20,445 nt of DNA from a virus: positions 1-20,445 of the IMG/VR virus record IMGVR_UViG_3300028388_002543; one strand, given 5' to 3'. The stretch's first letter is position 1, and each line of letters opens with the position of its first letter. The notes under the pieces were generated by a model, which did not search any database, was not told the DNA's origin, and was given only the letters and a program-made list of their open reading frames with translations. The translations under genes were made by a program, and so were the position numbers. Of the stretch, positions 13,402-20,445 are shown one piece after another.

Positions 13402-14679
13402 ATGGCTAACAACTTTAGTAGCAATACCGTCGAGATGCTGGCTCGCACTTTCTTGGAAAAGTTCGAGTCCAGCCGTTGCGTCACCAAGGCGATCGACACT
13501 CAACTGATCCAAGGCGAATTCACACCGCGCTCTGGTGGTCAGGTATCCGTAAAACGTCCGCATGACTACAACGCCATCCGCACAGTCGGTGGTGATATCA
13601 GCGGCTCAACCAAGTCCGACATCATCTCAGGTAAGGCAACTGCGACGGTTCAGGACTACATCACCATCGCTACTGAGTGGTCAAACATTCAGGAAGCGCT
13701 CGAAGCAGACCAGATCGATCAGATCCTTGCGCCAATGGCGACTCGTGCTGTTACGACTCTGGAGACCAGCCTGTCTTCTTATATGCTCCGCAATGCAAAC
13801 CTGTCAGTCGGCACGCCCGGCACGGCAGTAACGAAGTGGAGCGATGTCGCAGCGGCTGGCGCCCTGATGGACTCAATCGGCGTTCCGATGGACAACGATG
13901 TGTTCTACGTCATGAACCCGTACACCACCACAAGCCTTGCTGACACTCAGTCAGGTCTGGCGTCTGGTGATAACGATCTGGTGAACACTGCATGGCGCCG
14001 GGCGCAGATCAGCCGCAACTTCGGCGGCATGGCTGCGTTGAGCTGCAACACCCTGCAGGCCGTTGCGGATGACGCAACACTGGCTGACCGGGCAGGCACG
14101 CTGTCTGCTAACCCGGTTGTGACCTACGTCGCGGCCAAGGACACCATGAAGCAGACACTGTCTGTCTCTGGGTTCTCGGCTAACGCCAACATCGTTGCTG
14201 GATCTGTTGTCGAGATCACTGGCCGTCATTACCTGAACCAGTCAACCCGCACCACCTTCACGGATGGCGCAGGCAATCTGGTCAAGTACCGTGCGGTTGT
14301 GACCGAGACCGTCACGCTCTCAGGCACTGGCACGGGCGACATCGTCGTTGCAGGTCCAGCGATCTTCGAGGCTACTGGTCAGTACAACACTGTTGACTCA
14401 GCGCCAGTCTCTGGCGATGTGATCACGGTTCTCGGCGCAGCTGGTGGCACTTACCAGCCCAACCTGTTCTTCCATCGACAGGCTTACGGCATGGCCACAG
14501 TCAAGCTGCCCAAGCTGTACGACACCGACACCGTTGTCACTACTGAGGACGGCTTCTCGATTCGAGTCAGCAAATACTCAGACGGTGACGCAAACCAGCA
14601 GAAAATCCGTTTCGACCTTCTGCCTGCGTTTGTTACCTTCAACCCGTTCTTCGCGGGTCTCGGGTACGGCATCGCCTAA
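13402..14679 (+). CDS. Major capsid (coat) protein, P22 gp5-like
   Basis: A 425-aa coat protein, close to the 430 residues of P22 gp5 and recognisably of that HK97-fold family. The N-terminus (MANNFSSNTVEMLARTFLEK), the segment GGQVSVKRPHDY and the middle NDLVNTAWRRAQISRNFGGM are typical. Residues about 225-345 are Thr/Val/Gly-rich beta sequence and match the inserted I-domain position of P22. The ending QKIRFDLLPAFVTFNPFFAG is also typical. GAGGG lies upstream of the ATG at 13402, and codon use is strongly biased toward common codons, as expected for an abundant protein. A terminator follows at 14688-14707. Confidence 0.95.
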   Translation: MANNFSSNTVEMLARTFLEKFESSRCVTKAIDTQLIQGEFTPRSGGQVSVKRPHDYNAIRTVGGDISGSTKSDIISGKATATVQDYITIATEWSNIQEALEADQIDQILAPMATRAVTTLETSLSSYMLRNANLSVGTPGTAVTKWSDVAAAGALMDSIGVPMDNDVFYVMNPYTTTSLADTQSGLASGDNDLVNTAWRRAQISRNFGGMAALSCNTLQAVADDATLADRAGTLSANPVVTYVAAKDTMKQTLSVSGFSANANIVAGSVVEITGRHYLNQSTRTTFTDGAGNLVKYRAVVTETVTLSGTGTGDIVVAGPAIFEATGQYNTVDSAPVSGDVITVLGAAGGTYQPNLFFHRQAYGMATVKLPKLYDTDTVVTTEDGFSIRVSKYSDGDANQQKIRFDLLPAFVTFNPFFAGLGYGIA

Positions 14680-14687
14680 ACCGAACC

Positions 14688-14707
14688 GGGGGCTTTGGCC
14701 CCCTTTT
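14688..14707 (+). terminator. Rho-independent terminator after the coat gene
   Basis: The stem GGGGGC-TTTG-GCCCCC is followed by TTTT then CTCT. It lies nine bases after the coat stop and before a small gene on the same strand. The short T-run suggests partial termination, which would give high coat mRNA while letting some transcripts continue into the tail genes. Confidence 0.8.
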
Positions 14708-14725
14708 CTCTATTAAGGGTTCCCG

Positions 14726-14923
14726 ATGAACAAAATCACGCTTTGGAAAAAGTACAGCAATGGTGATGTCCGGTCGCTTGAGATCAACGAGACCAAAGAC
14801 GGCGTTATGCATATGCTGGCCAATGGATTCTTTTTGACAGAAAAAGAAGCAAAAGCCGGGAAGGTAGACGCGCCGGCAAAGCGGCAGGCAAAGCCGAAAA
14901 GAGTAGCATCCCAAGAGGAATAG
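14726..14923 (+). CDS. Hypothetical 65-aa protein downstream of coat
   Basis: I do not recognise this protein by name. Its N-terminal half looks like a short beta-rich fold (NKITLWKKYSNGDVRSLEIN), and the C-terminal third is Lys/Ala/Arg-rich and probably disordered (AGKVDAPAKRQAKPKRVASQ). AAGGG precedes the ATG at 14726. It lies between the coat terminator and the gp4-like gene, a place where small head-completion or decoration genes often occur. The basic tail would suit contact with DNA or with acidic capsid surfaces, but this is inference. Confidence 0.6.
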   Translation: MNKITLWKKYSNGDVRSLEINETKDGVMHMLANGFFLTEKEAKAGKVDAPAKRQAKPKRVASQEE

Positions 14924-14927
14924 AATC

Positions 14928-15386
14928 ATGGAAACAGCGGGAGATATCATTCGTGACGCTCTGACAGAGCTGACGATACAGGCTCAAGAACAAACCGTGC
15001 CCGCTGTTGACCTCAACACAGGCGTTCGGTATCTGAATCGCATGATGCAGGCGCTTGACGCTGAGGGCGTAAAACTCGGCTACACCCTAGTCAACTCCCC
15101 AAACGATCCGCTGACCGTCCCCGCAGGCGCCTATGAGGGCATGGTGTTCAACCTTGCCGTGCGACTGGCTAACGGGTTTGACGTCTCTATCGGTCCCGGG
15201 CTTGCTGCATCGGCAAGAGACGGCCGGAGCACGATGTATAAGCTTGGCATCAATCTCGGCGAGATGAATTTCCCCAGCATCCTCCCTATCGGCTCTGGCA
15301 ACGAGGGCAATGCGGAGCTGTACGAAGATCAGCACTTTTTCCCCGGTTGCTGTGAAGATCAGGACACTTGCGAGGAGACGGCATGA
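14928..15386 (+). CDS. P22 gp4-like tail accessory factor (head-tail adaptor)
   Basis: A 152-aa protein similar in size to P22 gp4 (166 aa) and with the family's look: GDIIRDALTELTIQAQEQTV, then NTGVRYLNRMMQALDAEGVK near the N-terminus and a middle GAYEGMVFNLAVRLA. In P22, gp4 binds the portal after packaging and begins closure of the head and tail assembly. The C-terminal end is Cys-rich (CCEDQDTC), which is unusual and might bind metal or form disulfides. AGAGGA precedes the ATG at 14928. The stop overlaps the next start (ATGA at 15383-15386). Confidence 0.82.
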   Translation: METAGDIIRDALTELTIQAQEQTVPAVDLNTGVRYLNRMMQALDAEGVKLGYTLVNSPNDPLTVPAGAYEGMVFNLAVRLANGFDVSIGPGLAASARDGRSTMYKLGINLGEMNFPSILPIGSGNEGNAELYEDQHFFPGCCEDQDTCEETA

Positions 15387-16966
15387 GCTGCCCAACGATT
15401 AAGAGGGCTTTTGAAGATAGCCTGAACAAGTCAACGCTCAACAATACTGATGAGTTCCTGACATACAGCAACGGTACTGTATACAACGTTACCTACGGTG
15501 ACATCGCAGTTCAGCTGGGTGTTACTGGATCTCTCAATTCTGTTGGGAACGGCGTTCAGATTCTGGCAGGGACGGCGCCGGATTATCAAATCAGGTCCAT
15601 TGAGGGCGGTAATGGCATTGCCGCCCAGCAGACCATTAACGGCAGCGTCATACTCAACTCGAACATCCAGAATTCAGGCAGCAACGATGATGGGCGGCCA
15701 GTTTTAGTCAACCCAAACGTCGACCCTATTCGACTGCGCCGGCTGAAGGCGGGATCTGGCATATCAATCACGCAGAGCGCCAACACGCTGACCATAGAAA
15801 ACACTCAGGCGACTGGCGGCATTGCCAGTAATCTGGTTGTGATCAGCAGCGTCGATGACTTTCCGACGGCGGTGTCCGGCGTTATCACTCTGGCCGACAA
15901 CACCGAATACCAGATCATCGCGAACATCACCACCAACAGTAGATTTGCCGTCGGATCTAGCACAGTGATATCTGGGCTTGACCCGTTTGTCACTCAGCTG
16001 ACTTACACCGGGACCGGGACAATGTTTACGTTTGCCAATGGCAACGCCGGGTTCAAAGATATTGCGCTGTCGGCGCCAAATGGTCAGTTTTTGGATGCGT
16101 CAGGCGTTATCGCCGGCACGCTGTTGTTCCGCTTCACTCGATGGGTGGAGATGAATGACCTTGGCGTTCTCGGCCATAGCAACACAGCTATAAACAACTC
16201 GTTTATGGTTCTGCACACAGGGCAGGGCTTTCAGTTCAACGCAAACGTCACGGCGGGGCGGCTCAACATATCCACACTGACAATTGCCAGCACCACGAGC
16301 GCAACGTCTACGTTCCTAGACCTCGGTACGTCGACGTTTTCTGCGCTCAGTATTATGAACGTCACGTTCCTGAATTCTACGGCCGGGCAGACCTTTTTGT
16401 CCGGCGCCGCGGGTGGCGCCAACATAACTACTGGCGAGATTGGATTTGTCAGCCGCGTGACCATTGAGGGCGACATGGCTGCGCTAGGCACGATCAGCGA
16501 GCTTGATTCTGGGTGGGACTTCAGCGACAACAATAAGACAAAAAATACCGCCCCCCATGCCGTCTATAGTCTCGACTCAGGATCTGTTACCACTATCTCA
16601 GCAGCTGGCACTCCGGTTCAAGTGAACGGCGCGTTCACTGTTTCGACTGAACAGATATACACGACATCAGCGGCTGGAACGGCTACATACAACGGGGTTC
16701 GAGCCAAGTTCGTCCGCATCGATATCACGATGTCGTTTGAGCCAGAGTCTGGGACTAACAAAAATTTGTTTGTTCAGATCGCCGTTAACGGAACCGTCAT
16801 ACCTGAGACCAAAATCGTCAGGACTTCTAGCTCAGGCAGCGCGGCAGTTGTCTCTGTTGACTGGGCTGTTGTGCTCAACACGACAGACAGCGTATCTGTC
16901 TTCGTCGGTAACGATACAGACACAACCAACGTCCTCGTAAACCAGCTGCTAGTTCGGGCTTCTTGA
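15383..16966 (+). CDS. Fibre/spike-like beta-structured virion protein
   Basis: A 527-aa protein rich in Thr, Ser, Asn, Gly and Val with the rhythm of phage fibres and appendages. The N-terminus (SCPTIKRAFEDSLNKSTLNN) may attach to the virion. The middle (about residues 140-380) has repeated short strands, such as FMVLHTGQGFQFNAN and TFLDLGTSTFSAL, consistent with a beta-helix or beta-sandwich. The last 130 residues look like a trimeric jelly-roll tip (VRIDITMSFEP, VDWAVVLNTTDSVSVFV). The ATG at 15383 has GGAG upstream and overlaps the gp4-like stop; an in-frame start at 15368 has no ribosome site. Its stop overlaps the gp10-like ATG. No enzyme motif is visible. Receptor binding or head decoration are both possible. 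Confidence 0.6.
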   Translation: MSCPTIKRAFEDSLNKSTLNNTDEFLTYSNGTVYNVTYGDIAVQLGVTGSLNSVGNGVQILAGTAPDYQIRSIEGGNGIAAQQTINGSVILNSNIQNSGSNDDGRPVLVNPNVDPIRLRRLKAGSGISITQSANTLTIENTQATGGIASNLVVISSVDDFPTAVSGVITLADNTEYQIIANITTNSRFAVGSSTVISGLDPFVTQLTYTGTGTMFTFANGNAGFKDIALSAPNGQFLDASGVIAGTLLFRFTRWVEMNDLGVLGHSNTAINNSFMVLHTGQGFQFNANVTAGRLNISTLTIASTTSATSTFLDLGTSTFSALSIMNVTFLNSTAGQTFLSGAAGGANITTGEIGFVSRVTIEGDMAALGTISELDSGWDFSDNNKTKNTAPHAVYSLDSGSVTTISAAGTPVQVNGAFTVSTEQIYTTSAAGTATYNGVRAKFVRIDITMSFEPESGTNKNLFVQIAVNGTVIPETKIVRTSSSGSAAVVSVDWAVVLNTTDSVSVFVGNDTDTTNVLVNQLLVRAS

Positions 16967-18447
16967 TGAATCTCAGAGTCAACATCGGACAGGGTTTTTA
17001 TCAGTCAGACTCTGTGCCGTTCTCAAATCAGCGGTGCGTTAACCTGTATCCAAACGTCCCGCAGGCGCCATCAGTATCTGACACGTCTCTGTTTGGCACC
17101 GAGGGGTTGAAACAGATCGCGTCTGTCAGCACGAGGGTTAGCGAGGCGTGTCGAGGCGCGATTGAATTTCAGGGACAAGCCTTTTTTGTGCTCGGGAGCA
17201 GTCTGTATGAGGTGGAAAAGGTAACGCTCGCTACAGGCGGTGCAGACTACCGCACCAACTTCATTGGATTTGTTAACGGCGGCCTTGGCCGGGTCTCGAT
17301 GGCTGAAAATGGATCTCAGCTGTTGATCATTAACGACGAGGGCCGCGGATATATTTACCAGCCCAGCGCTTCCCCGGTATTCGGCGAGATTGCAGACGCA
17401 GGTTTTTACGCAAACGGAACGCCTCAGATCGCTGCCTATGTAGACAGGTATTTTTTGGTCACCACCGACCAGAAAAAAGTGATCATATCCGCGGTGGGCG
17501 ACGGCACTAATTGGAATGCAATTGATTTTGTGAGCGCGGAGGCTGACCCAGACGATGTGGTCAGCATTTTTATCCACAAAAACCAGCCGTATCTGCTTGG
17601 GTCGAAAACGACTGAGCAGCTGCAGAACATTGGCGGTGCAGGCGTGCCATTCCGCAGGGTCAACGGGTTTGTGGTTCCTGTTGGCTGCACAGCGCCGTTC
17701 AGCGTGGTCAATGTCGGCGAGGTAGTTTACTGGGTCGGCAGGGGGAATAATCAGAAGGCGGCGGTCTGGGCGTTCAATGGGGGTAGCCCGCAACGCATAA
17801 GCACAACTGCAATTGATAACGCGCTGAACAGCCTGCCAAACAGCTGCCTGTGCGGTATTTTCTCGTTTTCATACTCTCAGCACGGCCAGCAGTTTGTTCA
17901 CTTCACGGCGAGCAACGTGACGTTTGTGTTTAATCCGCAGACAGGTCGCTGGCATGAGCGAGAAAGCCAGTTCACTGACAACGCCGGGCAGAGAACGACA
18001 GAACCATGCCGAATATCTGCCGTCGTCGATACGTTTAATGAGCTGATTGTTGGCGACAGAAAAGACGGTCGCATTGGCATTATCGACGAGGATGTTTATA
18101 CCGAGTACGGGGAGCCGATTCTCAGCTACTTCACGACTCAGCCGCTGTATATGAATAGCAACAGCTTCACCCTGCCGCAGATTGAGCTTGTCTGCGAAAC
18201 TGGAGTTGGAAACCCTGATTGCCTAGATCCAAAAGTGCGGCTTGAGATCAGCAGAGACGGCGCGCAATTTGAAAATCCGAGGACCAGACAGCTCGGCGCC
18301 TCTGGCAACAGATCAATCCGCCCGACGTGGTATAAGAACGGCAGGGTGAGCGCTTTAGCGGTGCTCAAGGTAAGCATATCTGACCCGGTAAAGCGGGCAA
18401 TTTACGCCATTGATCTGAAGCTAAAAACGACCGGGGGTATGACATGA
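16966..18447 (+). CDS. P22 gp10-like packaged-DNA stabilisation protein
   Basis: A 493-aa tail-hub protein close in length to P22 gp10 (472 aa). The N-terminus GFYQSDSVPFSNQRCVNLYP is typical of the family, as is the beta-propeller-like body with LGSKTTEQLQNIGGAGVPFR, GEVVYWVGRG and IDNALN. In P22, gp10 joins gp4 below the portal, plugs the exit and provides the site for the tail needle and spikes. The ATG at 16966 overlaps the previous stop (TGATG); a TTG three bases upstream is not needed. The stop overlaps the next start (ATGA at 18444-18447). Confidence 0.88.
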   Translation: MNLRVNIGQGFYQSDSVPFSNQRCVNLYPNVPQAPSVSDTSLFGTEGLKQIASVSTRVSEACRGAIEFQGQAFFVLGSSLYEVEKVTLATGGADYRTNFIGFVNGGLGRVSMAENGSQLLIINDEGRGYIYQPSASPVFGEIADAGFYANGTPQIAAYVDRYFLVTTDQKKVIISAVGDGTNWNAIDFVSAEADPDDVVSIFIHKNQPYLLGSKTTEQLQNIGGAGVPFRRVNGFVVPVGCTAPFSVVNVGEVVYWVGRGNNQKAAVWAFNGGSPQRISTTAIDNALNSLPNSCLCGIFSFSYSQHGQQFVHFTASNVTFVFNPQTGRWHERESQFTDNAGQRTTEPCRISAVVDTFNELIVGDRKDGRIGIIDEDVYTEYGEPILSYFTTQPLYMNSNSFTLPQIELVCETGVGNPDCLDPKVRLEISRDGAQFENPRTRQLGASGNRSIRPTWYKNGRVSALAVLKVSISDPVKRAIYAIDLKLKTTGGMT

Positions 18448-18701
18448 CAAAAATACTCCCGCCGCCATTCACCCGGGCAATCATTGACCAAAACGGCATG
18501 CTGACCGAGGAGAGTCGCGTTTACTTTTCGGATCTTGCGAACAGAATACCAAGCTATGGATCAGGGTCGCCGGAGGGCGTCGTTGAGGCTGATTTGGGCG
18601 CAACTTATTACGATATTGCCGCTGTCGCCGGCAGCAGGACGTATATCAAGATCAGTCAGGATATCGGCGGCGACAGGTCGCAAGGATGGGAGTTAGCGTG
18701 A
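18444..18701 (+). CDS. Hypothetical 85-aa tail-region protein
   Basis: Small proteins of this kind, opening with a PPPFTRAIID-type stretch and a hydrophilic LTEESRVYF segment, are common beside tail genes in podovirus-type phages, but I cannot give a function. The C-terminal half is Gly/Ala/Ile-rich with possible short strands (YYDIAAVAGSRTYIKI). Its start overlaps the gp10-like stop and its stop overlaps the GTG of the next gene, so it is embedded in the virion operon. The P22 needle gene (26) would lie here, but this protein is much shorter and lacks a coiled coil, so I do not equate them. Confidence 0.65.
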   Translation: MTKILPPPFTRAIIDQNGMLTEESRVYFSDLANRIPSYGSGSPEGVVEADLGATYYDIAAVAGSRTYIKISQDIGGDRSQGWELA

Positions 18702-19525
18702 GCCAAGAGATCATTGCCATGATGAACGAGATCAGCGTTCCTGACGTGCAGAAGCAGCGTCAGGGAATCGTTGCGCTGGAATCTGTCTTGATGGCAGCAG
18801 ATCAGGTCGAGATGCCGCCAGAGCAGCTGTTACACGGCGGCATGTACGTTCGGGCGGTTACCGTCCCGGCGGGGACGTTGCTGACCGGGAAGATCCATAA
18901 ATACGACCACATTGAAATTATGGCTAGCGGGCTGATTGCGGTCACCACCGACGACGGGAGCGCTCGCATTCTCGATGGTTTTAATGTCATGCCGGCGCTG
19001 ACCGGCAAAAAGCGTGCTGCATTTGCCATTGAGGAGACGGTATGGATCTCCGTGACGGCGGTAGGCGACACGGGCAGCCTGACGCCAGATGAAGTATCTG
19101 ACGCCATCACAGTAGATACATTCGACGACCTCGACGCCTTCTACTCGCAGATCAGCAATGCTGACTACCACCACTTTATTGCGTCTCAGGGCTGGACCGA
19201 GGAGCAGGTTCAGGAGATCGTCACCAACGAAGATGATCTCGATTTGGGCATCGATATTGAGGCGCTCGGGCTTAGGATTGACGACAGTCAAATACATGGC
19301 GTCGGCATGTTTACTGATCGCCCTATTGAAGAGGGCGAGAAAATCATGACGGCAAGAATAGGCGCCATGAGAACGCATGCCGGCCGGTATATAAATCACG
19401 CTGTCAGGGCCAACTCTCAGTTTGTTGTCACCGACGAAGGCGTTGACTGTGTCGCCACCAAGAAAATCTACGCGGGTGAGGAGATCACCACAAATTACCG
19501 GGCTCAGCCCGTGGAGGTTCAGTAA
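18698..19525 (+). CDS. Cupin-like/SET-domain fusion protein in the virion operon
   Basis: A 275-aa protein with two recognisable parts. Residues about 45-120 form a cupin-like beta-barrel seen in phage structural regions (MYVRAVTVPAGTLLTGKIHK, H67 and H71). Residues about 190-268 have the SET-domain pattern: IHGVGMF (199-205), GRYINH (229-234, holding the conserved N-H pair) and GEEITTNY (260-267). SET domains methylate lysines using S-adenosylmethionine; this one is short, lacks a clear inserted iSET region and may be minimal or non-catalytic. A linker (121-189) is acidic. I choose GTG 18698, with GGGAG five bases upstream and overlapping the previous stop, over the ATG at 18686. The target could be a virion or host protein; this is inference. 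Confidence 0.75.
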   Translation: MSQEIIAMMNEISVPDVQKQRQGIVALESVLMAADQVEMPPEQLLHGGMYVRAVTVPAGTLLTGKIHKYDHIEIMASGLIAVTTDDGSARILDGFNVMPALTGKKRAAFAIEETVWISVTAVGDTGSLTPDEVSDAITVDTFDDLDAFYSQISNADYHHFIASQGWTEEQVQEIVTNEDDLDLGIDIEALGLRIDDSQIHGVGMFTDRPIEEGEKIMTARIGAMRTHAGRYINHAVRANSQFVVTDEGVDCVATKKIYAGEEITTNYRAQPVEVQ

Positions 19526-20092
19526 ATGTCTAAGATAGCGGCTGCCGCTATTGGCGGATCTGTAGTTAGTGGGCTTTTTGGCGACAGGGCAAGCAAGCGA
19601 GCGGCGGAAACCGCCCAGCAGGGTCAGGAGGCGCAACTGGCGTATCTTGAGCGTCAGGGACAGCTCGCACGCGAGGAGACCGCCCCGCTCTACAATCAGG
19701 CAATGGATACCCGCAGGCAGGGCTCGCAGCGGCAGATTGATATGCTATCTGCCGCGGCGCCAATGGTGCTTGATGCTCGCCAGCAGGGGAATATGAACGC
19801 GCAAAACGTGCTGGCAGGCTCTATGCCGCAAATGCAAAACGCGCTGCTGGGCACTGGGCCAATCGATTACAGCTTCATGCAGCCGCGACAGGTCAATGTC
19901 GACCTGCAGGGATTGCTAGCCGGCATTCCTCAAGTCTACAACCAGCAACAACAGCAAGCCGCGCCAAACCCGGCGCCAGTCGCTCCGGTTTCAAATCCGA
20001 CAATGGTGAACCCGCTATCGGCTCCCAACTTCAGGTTCGGTAGTTTTAACTTCGGCGGCAATGACTTTCTTACAAACAGGAATTTGAGGTAA
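19526..20092 (+). CDS. Gln/Ala-rich probable internal virion or ejection protein
   Basis: A 188-aa protein beginning with a short Ala/Gly/Val-rich stretch (KIAAAAIGGSVVSGLFGD), then a helical Gln/Arg-rich segment (about residues 21-90), then a Gln/Pro/Asn-rich disordered tail (about 130-188) with a run of five Gln. The opening resembles the glycine-zipper N-termini of phage proteins that enter the cell envelope with the DNA, such as those of the P22 gp7/gp20/gp16 group, but direct similarity is not visible. The ATG at 19526 follows the previous stop by one codon's overlap-free junction, and the next gene starts four bases after the stop. The call is by composition and position. Confidence 0.55.
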   Translation: MSKIAAAAIGGSVVSGLFGDRASKRAAETAQQGQEAQLAYLERQGQLAREETAPLYNQAMDTRRQGSQRQIDMLSAAAPMVLDARQQGNMNAQNVLAGSMPQMQNALLGTGPIDYSFMQPRQVNVDLQGLLAGIPQVYNQQQQQAAPNPAPVAPVSNPTMVNPLSAPNFRFGSFNFGGNDFLTNRNLR

Positions 20093-20096
20093 TCGT

Positions 20097-20445
20097 ATGG
20101 CTAGCCCGTTTACTGGCGGCAATTCGAGTCCGCTAACTTCAGGCGGATCTTTTCGGCCAACCGTAATGGGGTCCGGCCTTACTGCCACCCCGATGGGCGG
20201 TGGCATGACAAGCATGGTCGCGCCAAGCCAAGCAATTAACGGTGTTGTGCCGACGCTGCAGCAGCAACAGCAAATGCAGCAGCCACAAGCGCCAGTGAAT
20301 TACGGCTTAAACCCTACGCTTAATACACTCCAGAACACTTTTGATCAGGGCGCCAACTACTTGGGCATGGGTGCCGCAGGCGCTCTTAGCGCTCTGGCAG
20401 GCACCAGAAACGACCTGATGAGCATGTTTCAGCAGGGGATGGGAT
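20097..20445 (+). CDS. Gly/Gln/Met-rich probable ejection or internal virion protein (cut at right edge)
   Basis: An open frame of 116 codons runs off the right end without a stop. It starts at the ATG at 20097, with GAGG seven bases upstream (20086-20089), four bases after the previous stop. The sequence opens MASPFTGGNSSPLTSGGSF and is Gly/Ser/Thr-rich, then Gln-rich (LQQQQQMQQPQAP), then turns helical and Ala-rich (YLGMGAAGALSALAG) near the edge. The composition resembles the preceding gene and suggests a multi-gene set of internal or injected proteins, as in the P22 order after gp10. No enzyme domain is visible in the part present. Confidence 0.65.
   Translation, partial: MASPFTGGNSSPLTSGGSFRPTVMGSGLTATPMGGGMTSMVAPSQAINGVVPTLQQQQQMQQPQAPVNYGLNPTLNTLQNTFDQGANYLGMGAAGALSALAGTRNDLMSMFQQGMG

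Noticed and set aside
13461-13470. GTTCGAGTCC, resembling a tRNA T-loop
   Set aside because: It lies within the coat gene and no acceptor or anticodon stem can be formed around it. I found no convincing tRNA in the window.

Overview
This window is part of a tailed double-stranded DNA bacteriophage genome. Its virion genes follow the Salmonella phage P22 plan: small terminase, large terminase, portal, scaffold, coat, a gp4-like tail accessory factor and a gp10-like DNA-stabilisation protein. The coat, portal, gp4-like and gp10-like proteins are all recognisable by sequence, so I read it as a short-tailed (podovirus-type) phage. The host cannot be named from the sequence. Strong Shine-Dalgarno sites, sigma70-like promoters, moderately GC-rich codons and a cleavable signal peptide fit a Gram-negative (Pseudomonadota) host.

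Left arm (1-2302, minus strand) is an early, leftward region. Two sigma70-like promoters (-35 at 2373-2378 and 1600-1605) each drive a transcript that begins with the same structured leader. The genes are, in order of transcription, an 81-aa unknown, a secreted tandem-repeat protein, a terminator, a 109-aa unknown, a Cas4-like DUF2800 nuclease and the start of a DUF2815 single-strand DNA-binding protein. The last two are a common phage recombination/replication pair.

The divergent control region (2303-2463) is followed on the plus strand by a small Cro/YdaS-like repressor, then by a large primase-polymerase/helicase (2668-4563). A 137-bp noncoding stretch (4564-4700) is packed with inverted repeats and GGAAGAACC motifs and is a candidate replication origin or control site. 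Two small unknown genes follow.

From 5149 to the right edge is the packaging and virion operon, with many start/stop overlaps. Between portal and scaffold, where P22 has nothing, lie two large accessory proteins (9144-10310 and 10303-12423). They look like pieces of a phage polyvalent protein, and the second hosts a well-supported nested gene (11087-11560) in another frame. A 14-aa basic microprotein and a strong promoter precede the scaffold. After the coat gene come a terminator, a gp4-like protein, a fibre-like beta-rich protein, a gp10-like protein, a small unknown, a cupin-like/SET-domain fusion and two Gln/Gly/Ala-rich proteins, the last cut by the window edge.

Most unusual points: (1) the nested gene, whose codon use is better than that of the frame containing it; (2) a SET-domain (lysine methyltransferase-type) protein in the virion operon; (3) the split polyvalent-type proteins; (4) a repeated promoter-plus-leader hairpin with wobble-preserved pairing; (5) an iteron-like inverted-repeat cluster beside the primase-helicase gene; (6) a secreted repeat protein in the early region.
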